Part shown: positions 59,296 to 64,000 of the stretch, in pieces
How the letters are laid out: each line of letters begins with the position of its first letter
How positions within the stretch are numbered: position 1 is the stretch's first letter
Assembly: GCF_004368785.1 (NCBI RefSeq)
Contig: NZ_SODM01000003.1
Location: 248,001-312,000 of the forward strand
DNA length: 64,000 nucleotides
DNA from: Flavobacterium sp. 270
GTDB taxonomy: Bacteria; Bacteroidota; Bacteroidia; Flavobacteriales; Flavobacteriaceae
Direction of reading: 5' to 3'
The notes under the pieces: model-generated
Database searches by the model: none
Told to the model about the DNA's origin: nothing
The model's input: only the letters and a program-made list of their open reading frames with translations
Made by a program: the position numbers and the translations under genes

Positions 59296-60537
59296 TTATA
59301 GATTTTCGTTCAATTGCTCAATATTTCTAAAAATGACATTTTTGTCTGCTGCAGTTTTGGCTAAACCTAATGCAATTTCAAAATTTTGTAACGCTTTTTT
59401 AGGGTCAGAATCCAAATATAAATTTCCTAATAAAGAGTAATAGAAATGATTCTCTTTTAGATTCAATTTTTCGGCTTCAACAATAGCTTCTTTTTTGCCT
59501 TTTACTTTCGATAAAGCATACGTTCTGTTTAAAGCTACAATTGGTGAATATTCCAGAATAATCAAATTGTTAAACAATTCAAGGATATTTTCCCATTTCT
59601 GGGAAGTATCTTCCTTAATCGTGTGCCAATAGGCGATTCCGGCTTCAAGGTGATATTTAGAAAGTGTATTTCCCGTAGAAGATTTACTTAAAAAATAAGT
59701 CCCGCGATCAATTAATTCCTGATTCCAAAGCGATTGATCCTGATCTTCATATAAAATAATTTCGCCGTTTTCCGCCGTTCGGGCTTCAAATCTCGAAGAA
59801 TGAAAACACATTAAAGCCATCAAAGCATTGGTTTCGGGCAGATTAGTGCTTTCGTTTTGAATTAATAAATAAGTAAGACGCATTGCCTCCGCACAAAGAT
59901 CCTTGCGCAAAGTTGTGTTTTGAGAAATAGAGTAGTAGCCTTCAGAATAAAGCAGATAAATCGTTTTAAGAACCGTGTTTATTCTTTCTTTAACTTCAGT
60001 ATTATTTGGGTTGTGAATTTTAATATTTTCTTCTTTCAGTTTTTCTTTTGCGCGATTAATTCTTTTATAAATCACTTCTTTGTTAGAAAGAAAAGCATCG
60101 GCGATTTCATTAATTCCGAAACCGCATAATAAATTCAGCGCAAGCGCAATCTGGGCTTCGTCTGAATTACACGGATTACAAACCGTAAAAATCATGGCTA
60201 ATTGACTGTCTGCAATATTCTGATCAGACAAATCAATGTCAATTTCAGGATTATTGAGTGGTGAATTGTATTTTATTTCGGAAACAATTTTAGTTTCAAA
60301 AACATTATTTCGCTTAAAGTAATTTTTGGTTTTATTTTTGGCAACCGTATAAAGCCAGGCCGTTGGGTTTTCTGGAATTCCTTTTATCGCCCAGGTTTCA
60401 GTAGCCACAAGAAAAGTATCGCTCACAATATCTTCGGCAATTTCGATATGATGAATCCCAAAAAGACTGCAGAGAACAGAAACGATCTTTTGATATTCGG
60501 TTCGGAATAAATTTGGTATGAGTTCTTGATTGTTCAT
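59296..60537 (-). CDS. ECF sigma factor with TPR-like extension (ECF42-like)
   Basis: A 413-aa sigma factor. ATG at 60,537 (MNNQELIPNLFRTEYQ) is preferred; a longer frame runs into the repeat. Sigma-2 (RTEYQKIVSVLCSLFGIHHIEIAEDIVSDTFLVATETWAIKG), sigma-4 (LALNLLCGFGINEIADAFLSNKEVIYKRINRAKEKL), then the DUF6596 segment (INTVLKTIYLLYSEGYY) and a TPR-like C-terminus. Such ECF42 factors act without a classical anti-sigma factor and pair with DGPF proteins, as found just upstream at 60,822. Confidence 0.9.
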   Translation of the reverse strand: MNNQELIPNLFRTEYQKIVSVLCSLFGIHHIEIAEDIVSDTFLVATETWAIKGIPENPTAWLYTVAKNKTKNYFKRNNVFETKIVSEIKYNSPLNNPEIDIDLSDQNIADSQLAMIFTVCNPCNSDEAQIALALNLLCGFGINEIADAFLSNKEVIYKRINRAKEKLKEENIKIHNPNNTEVKERINTVLKTIYLLYSEGYYSISQNTTLRKDLCAEAMRLTYLLIQNESTNLPETNALMALMCFHSSRFEARTAENGEIILYEDQDQSLWNQELIDRGTYFLSKSSTGNTLSKYHLEAGIAYWHTIKEDTSQKWENILELFNNLIILEYSPIVALNRTYALSKVKGKKEAIVEAEKLNLKENHFYYSLLGNLYLDSDPKKALQNFEIALGLAKTAADKNVIFRNIEQLNENL

Positions 60538-60540
60538 AGA

Positions 60541-60805
60541 ATGAAAGTAAATTCCAAATTTAATGTAAATCCCAATATTGAAAATTCCAAATTCCAATTT
60601 TAATGAAAATCCCAATATAAAATCAAATTCCAATATAAAAAATTCCAAATTCCAATTTTCTGCATTTGTCATTCTGAGCGAAGTCGAAGAATCTGCCAGA
60701 AGCTCTACAAAGATTGGGATCTACTTTACGGAGCTGCTTACGATTCTTCGACTTCGCTCAGAATGACAAAACAGTTCGTAAAAGTTGGAATTTGGAATTT
60801 TAAAA
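60541..60805. repeat. AATTCC repeats with a 29-bp perfect palindrome
   Basis: AAATTCCAAATTCCAA-type repeats enclose perfect 29-bp arms at 60665-60693 and 60742-60770 (CATTCTGAGCGAAGTCGAAG core), with a 48-nt centre. The outer repeats are also mutually inverted. It separates the DGPF gene from its sigma factor. Confidence 0.9.
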
Positions 60806-60821
60806 ATTTGGAAATTAATAT

Positions 60822-61160
60822 TTAAAATGCCATTCTAATCTCAACATTCCCGCCCAAATTCAAAATAGGACATTCTTGTGCAATTGCTGCCGCTTCATCA
60901 TAATCTTTGGCTTTTATAATAATTAAACCGCCAATAGATTCTTTGATTTCAACAAAAGGTCCGTCAGTAATACCTTTGTTAGAAGTTACCAGTTTACCTT
61001 GTCCGTCCCAGCGTTGCAGCGGTCTCGCCAGTTTGTCTTGTGCAGCCAAACCGCCAAACCAATTTTGCCATTGCTGTAAATGCTGTTGTAATTCTTCTGG
61101 AGAAGGCTGTACTTCTTTTGAAGTAAAATCTCTTCTAAAAATTAATAAAAATTCATTCAT
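60822..61160 (-). CDS. DGPF/YCII-domain protein
   Basis: A 112-aa protein with the DGPF (YCII-related) pattern: RRDFTSKEVQPSPEELQQHLQQWQNWF, ITDGPFVEIKESIGGLIIIKAKDYDEAAAIA. Family members occur beside ECF42 sigma factors, sometimes binding or acting on unknown small molecules. It is the likely partner of the 59,296 sigma factor. Confidence 0.9.
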   Translation of the reverse strand: MNEFLLIFRRDFTSKEVQPSPEELQQHLQQWQNWFGGLAAQDKLARPLQRWDGQGKLVTSNKGITDGPFVEIKESIGGLIIIKAKDYDEAAAIAQECPILNLGGNVEIRMAF

Positions 61161-61214
61161 ATCTTTATGTTTTATACGTTATCAATTTACATTTTAAGTA
61201 TTAGAAATAAAAAA

Positions 61215-61265
61215 GGCTGTTTTTATTTAGCTATAAATTTAATCTTTTACCAAATAAAAACAGCC
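61215..61265 (-). terminator. Terminator of the AhpD-like gene
   Basis: GGCTGTTTTTATTT (61215-61228) and AAATAAAAACAGCC (61252-61265), 14-bp arms with an AT-rich loop. Confidence 0.82.
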
Positions 61266-61272
61266 GATTTAT

Positions 61273-61725
61273 TTATCCAAATTGTCCTACTCTGTAAGTT
61301 CCAGGAGTATTAGGGAAAGCCAGGTTAAAACGGTTCCAAGTATTAATTGTAGTAATCACAAGAGTAAGATCAATCAATTCATCGTCATTAAATTGTGCTT
61401 TTGCGATATTGTAAACCTCATCAGTAACATCACAAGCGTTTACAGCTTCTGCATAAGCAAGAGCGGCTCTTTCGCGTTCTGTAAAATAAGGCGTTTCTTT
61501 CCATGCGCTGATTCCAAGTAAACGTTGTGCAGTTTCGCCCGCAGCCAAAGCTTCTTTAGAGTGCATGTCTAAACAATACGCACAATTATTAATTTGAGAT
61601 ACTCTAAAATCTACCAATTCAACAAGAGATTTTTCAAGAGAAGATTTTTTCAAATAAGCAGAAATTCCAAATAAAGTTCCTAATGCTTTTTGACCTTTTT
61701 CGAATACATTAATTCTAGTTTCCAT
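61273..61725 (-). CDS. AhpD-like carboxymuconolactone decarboxylase family protein
   Basis: A 150-aa protein. ATG at 61,725 (METRINVFEKGQKAL) fits the family better than a longer frame. Active-site pair in NNCAYCLDMHSKEALAAG (CxxC with H), the AhpD signature. Reduces peroxides with a partner thiol system, or acts as an uncharacterised peroxidase. Often encoded near DGPF-ECF42 units, as here. Confidence 0.9.
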   Translation of the reverse strand: METRINVFEKGQKALGTLFGISAYLKKSSLEKSLVELVDFRVSQINNCAYCLDMHSKEALAAGETAQRLLGISAWKETPYFTERERAALAYAEAVNACDVTDEVYNIAKAQFNDDELIDLTLVITTINTWNRFNLAFPNTPGTYRVGQFG

Positions 61726-61865
61726 GTTGTATAATTTTTTATTGTTATACCCTAATGACAACTGAAGTTCTGGAATTGGACAAAAAATTTGAAAAAAAAT
61801 ACAATATTTTTTCAATAAAAATAAAAAGCCAATGTTTGCAAGGCTTTACAAAGAAAATAAAATTC

Positions 61866-62513
61866 TTAATTTAGAATTAAATCTATGTTATTAGAAAGTC
61901 GTTCTGCAATTTCAGGTACTTTTTTAAAGTCATCATAAACCCATTGAGTTAGTTTTCCTTCCTCAATAATGGCTTTTTTAGAATAAACCATATCAAAATG
62001 AGTGATTAAGAGATTTGGATCTTTCGGAACAGGTTTGTTTTTATTTGCTGCCGGAATGTCTTCAAAATAATATCTGGACTTTTTTAAATCAGGATATTTT
62101 TCCAGCAGATAATCATTTAATTCATACGGACTACCTTTGCCTTTATGCAAATCTTCAGAAAGAATTGGCGTGATTAAAAGTTGGTTTACATTTTCTTTTA
62201 ATGCTTTATAATGCTCCGAAGTCGTAGAAAAATCATCCTGAGAAATAACGCCTTCGTCAGATAATTTTCGGATTACAGAAAGACGCACAAAATCGCCATT
62301 GATTTCTATTACTTTAAAAACAAAATAATAAGTGGTATAACTCTGGCTTCCGTTAGAACCGCGTTGTTTACTAAAAATAAAACTTCCCAATTGCAGTTTG
62401 TGTTCCTTGCTGTTGATTGCTTTTTTCCACATATACGGTTTGTAAACCAATTGTTTTACAATAAAAAAGACAACAATACTGATTAGGATTACAACTAAAA
62501 TTCTTTTGTTCAT
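61866..62513 (-). CDS. Membrane-anchored protein of unknown family
   Basis: A 215-aa protein. ATG at 62,513 (MNKRILVVILISIVVFFIVKQLV) gives a clean N-terminal TM anchor; the longer frame would put extra residues before it. The remainder is mixed alpha/beta and extracytoplasmic by prediction, with WVYDDFKKVPEIAERLSNNIDLILN at the end. No recognised family. Confidence 0.72.
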   Translation of the reverse strand: MNKRILVVILISIVVFFIVKQLVYKPYMWKKAINSKEHKLQLGSFIFSKQRGSNGSQSYTTYYFVFKVIEINGDFVRLSVIRKLSDEGVISQDDFSTTSEHYKALKENVNQLLITPILSEDLHKGKGSPYELNDYLLEKYPDLKKSRYYFEDIPAANKNKPVPKDPNLLITHFDMVYSKKAIIEEGKLTQWVYDDFKKVPEIAERLSNNIDLILN

Positions 62514-62592
62514 TTGTTTTGAAAATAAAGCGTTTCTACACAAATATCAATAAAATTTAATGATTTGCCAGTAGTTTATTTCGATATAAATT

Positions 62593-62618
62593 AAAAAAGC
62601 CTCCATATTCTGAAGGCT
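62593..62618 (-). terminator. Terminator of the flavohemoprotein unit
   Basis: AGCCTCC/GAAGGCT stem read on the minus strand with a T-run. Confidence 0.72.
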
Positions 62619-62627
62619 CTCTTAACT

Positions 62628-62831
62628 TTATTTTTTGTTTGAAAATATAAAAAATGAAAATAAATTTGAAACTAATCCCGCAACAAACCAGGAACGCATC
62701 CAAAAAAATAAAAAATGAGATCGGTCTGCACAATTGATACTCGCTAAAGTAAAAGTGATAAAAAAGGTAGTTGTCAAATTTTGCAGGAATTGCGTGAGCG
62801 GTTTACTGCGGTACAATTTGGCAATCTTCAC
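62628..62831 (-). CDS. DUF2798-like small membrane protein
   Basis: A 67-aa two-TM protein (about residues 18-33 and 44-63, FFWMRSWFVAGLVSNLFSFFIF), resembling DUF2798. Function unknown. Its start is 1 nt after the flavohemoprotein stop, so the genes are coupled; it may assist NO detoxification or respiration, by position only. Confidence 0.7.
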   Translation of the reverse strand: MKIAKLYRSKPLTQFLQNLTTTFFITFTLASINCADRSHFLFFWMRSWFVAGLVSNLFSFFIFSNKK

Positions 62832-62832
62832 T

Positions 62833-64000
62833 TTAATTCAAATTAATTAACTGCGGGCCAAATTCTTCATAAAAAATATTTGCCTGATTTACATTCAGAT
62901 TAAGCAGCGCTTCATATTGTGTTTTAATAAACATTTCCGGACCGCAGATATAAAATTTGGCTTCTTCTAATAAAATAGAATCTTTACATTTATGAAGATC
63001 AACACGGCCTTTTATAATTTGGTTCGAAGTTTCGTCATGACTTTCTACCGTATCATAAAAAGTAAACGTTTCCAGATGTGCAGCTTCCTTTTTAATGTCG
63101 ATAATTTGATTTTTAAAAGCGTGAACAGATTCGTTTCTGCAGCCGTGAATCCAGATTGTTTTTTTGTTTTGAATAGAATTCAGATTCGTTTCCAACATAC
63201 TCAACATTGGTGTAAGCCCAACACCGCCGCTTATTAATACCAACGGATTTTTTGAATCTTTTTCTAAATGGAATAATCCTGCCGGCGCTGAAATCGAAAC
63301 AATATCGCCTTCTGATTTATTGTGTAAAGTATTCGAAACCAATCCAGACGGATTTGGCGCAATTCCGGTTTCTTTTTTCACCGAAATTCTATAATATTCA
63401 GAATTTGGTGCGCTTGACAAACTATATTGTCTAGGTTGTAAAAGATTTAATTCGGGTACAAAAACCTGAATACTGATAAACTGCCCTGCATGATAATCAG
63501 CGATTTCTTTTCCGTCTTCCGGATAAAGATAAAATGATTTAATTTCTGCCGATTCCTGTACAATTTTTTTAATTTCAAATTTTCTCCAGCCGTTCCAGCT
63601 TCCCGGTTTTAAGGCATTTTCCAGGTACATTTCTTTTTCAAGATTAATCATGATATCGGCAAGCTGATAAAAAGCAACCGTCCAGGCATCAAGAATTTCT
63701 TGAGTTGCCGCTTCTCCCACAACTTCGCCAATAGAAGCGATAAGATGTGTTCCTACGATTTTATATTGTTCTGGCTGAATGTTTAAACTTCTGTGTTTGG
63801 TGCCAATTCCTTTTAAAACGCTGATTAAAACACCCGGATTTTCGATATTTTCGGCGTAAGCCAAAACCGCATTTGCCAAAGCCGATTTTTGTCTTCCGTT
63901 CGCCTGATTTCCCATATTAAACATATTTCGCAATTCAGGATGGGCTTTAAACATTCGGGCATAAAAATAATTCGTCAGATCTTCACCGCTTTCTCTTAAT
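62833..64000 (-). CDS. hmp: Flavohemoprotein (NO dioxygenase), partial
   Basis: C-terminal 389 codons of a globin-FAD-NAD fusion; the N-terminus is outside the window. The visible part starts in the globin (YFYARMFKAHPELRNMFNMGNQ), with the proximal-His region around QYKIVGTHLIASIGEV, then the FAD domain (RQYSLSSAPNSEYYRISVKKE) and NAD-binding domain (LVLISGGVGLTPMLSML). Converts NO to nitrate with O2 and NADH in the cytosol. Paired with a DUF2798-like gene. Confidence 0.95.
   Translation of the reverse strand, partial: LRESGEDLTNYFYARMFKAHPELRNMFNMGNQANGRQKSALANAVLAYAENIENPGVLISVLKGIGTKHRSLNIQPEQYKIVGTHLIASIGEVVGEAATQEILDAWTVAFYQLADIMINLEKEMYLENALKPGSWNGWRKFEIKKIVQESAEIKSFYLYPEDGKEIADYHAGQFISIQVFVPELNLLQPRQYSLSSAPNSEYYRISVKKETGIAPNPSGLVSNTLHNKSEGDIVSISAPAGLFHLEKDSKNPLVLISGGVGLTPMLSMLETNLNSIQNKKTIWIHGCRNESVHAFKNQIIDIKKEAAHLETFTFYDTVESHDETSNQIIKGRVDLHKCKDSILLEEAKFYICGPEMFIKTQYEALLNLNVNQANIFYEEFGPQLINLN

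Noticed and set aside
59296..60672. Longer 458-aa form of the sigma factor
   Set aside because: The extension is translated AATTCC repeat DNA; the sigma domain begins at ATG 60,537.

Overview
The window looks like chromosomal DNA of a Flavobacterium-type Bacteroidota. The signs are low GC, many -7 elements of the TAnnTTTG type, a type IX secretion sorting tail on a leucine-rich-repeat protein, SPII lipoproteins with short 'SC' lipoboxes, TPR-type sensor kinases, and intergenic spacers built from AT-rich simple repeats and long palindromes. No rRNA, tRNA, transposase, integrase or CRISPR array was seen. Both ends cut genes: an M1 aminopeptidase on the left and a flavohemoprotein on the right.

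Layout: 0-2.4 kb, M1 peptidase end, ACT-domain protein, GNAT acetyltransferase and a small exported protein. 2.5-8.3 kb, a complete tripartite RND pump (MFP, RND permease, outer-membrane factor). 8.4-20.7 kb, an accessory-looking block. A cassette of TPR sensor kinase, tiny Pro-rich lipoprotein, inverted-repeat-rich spacer and a divergent cytosolic/membrane protein occurs twice in the same orientation. Only the right-hand copy keeps a response regulator. Between the copies lie small-protein operons, including one with DUF4236, an Excalibur domain, a TerB-like domain, a four-TM coiled-coil protein and a vWA-like lipoprotein. Four promoters in this block carry the same dyad, CGG-N4-CC with T/A-rich flanks, placed 24-25 nt upstream of the -7 element. 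The block therefore reads as one candidate two-component regulon.

20.7-28.7 kb: GH1 beta-glucosidase, a lipocalin-like lipoprotein, a six-PAS soluble histidine kinase with its REC partner, and a membrane glycosyltransferase behind a sigma-54-like promoter. 28.8-31.4 kb: metNIQ methionine importer. 31.6-33.6 kb: an AbiE-like HTH/nucleotidyltransferase pair and a small AAA+ ATPase. 33.5-37.2 kb: PLP-binding YggS, DUF2024, a MocR regulator with candidate operators, and an L,D-transpeptidase-like protein. 37.4-43.3 kb: a large LRR surface protein and a LytTR/TPR-kinase pair. 43.6-45.5 kb: an AraC regulator divergent from a quinone-oxidoreductase-like enzyme, with a dyad-symmetric operator between them. 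45.8-52.6 kb: a TetR-controlled seven-gene ABC-2 export operon (TetR, TolC, HlyD, two ATPases, two permeases).

53-59 kb: an esterase, then a tightly packed kaiC-kaiB-kaiB-PAS kinase-REC-AraC operon on the minus strand, a bacterial Kai-type module with a built-in phosphorelay. 59.3-62.5 kb: an ECF42-like sigma factor with its DGPF/YCII partner, an AhpD-like protein and an unknown membrane-anchored protein. The window ends in a DUF2798-like membrane protein and flavohemoprotein. The most promising unexplained systems are the 8.4-20.7 kb regulon and the Kai-kinase-AraC operon.
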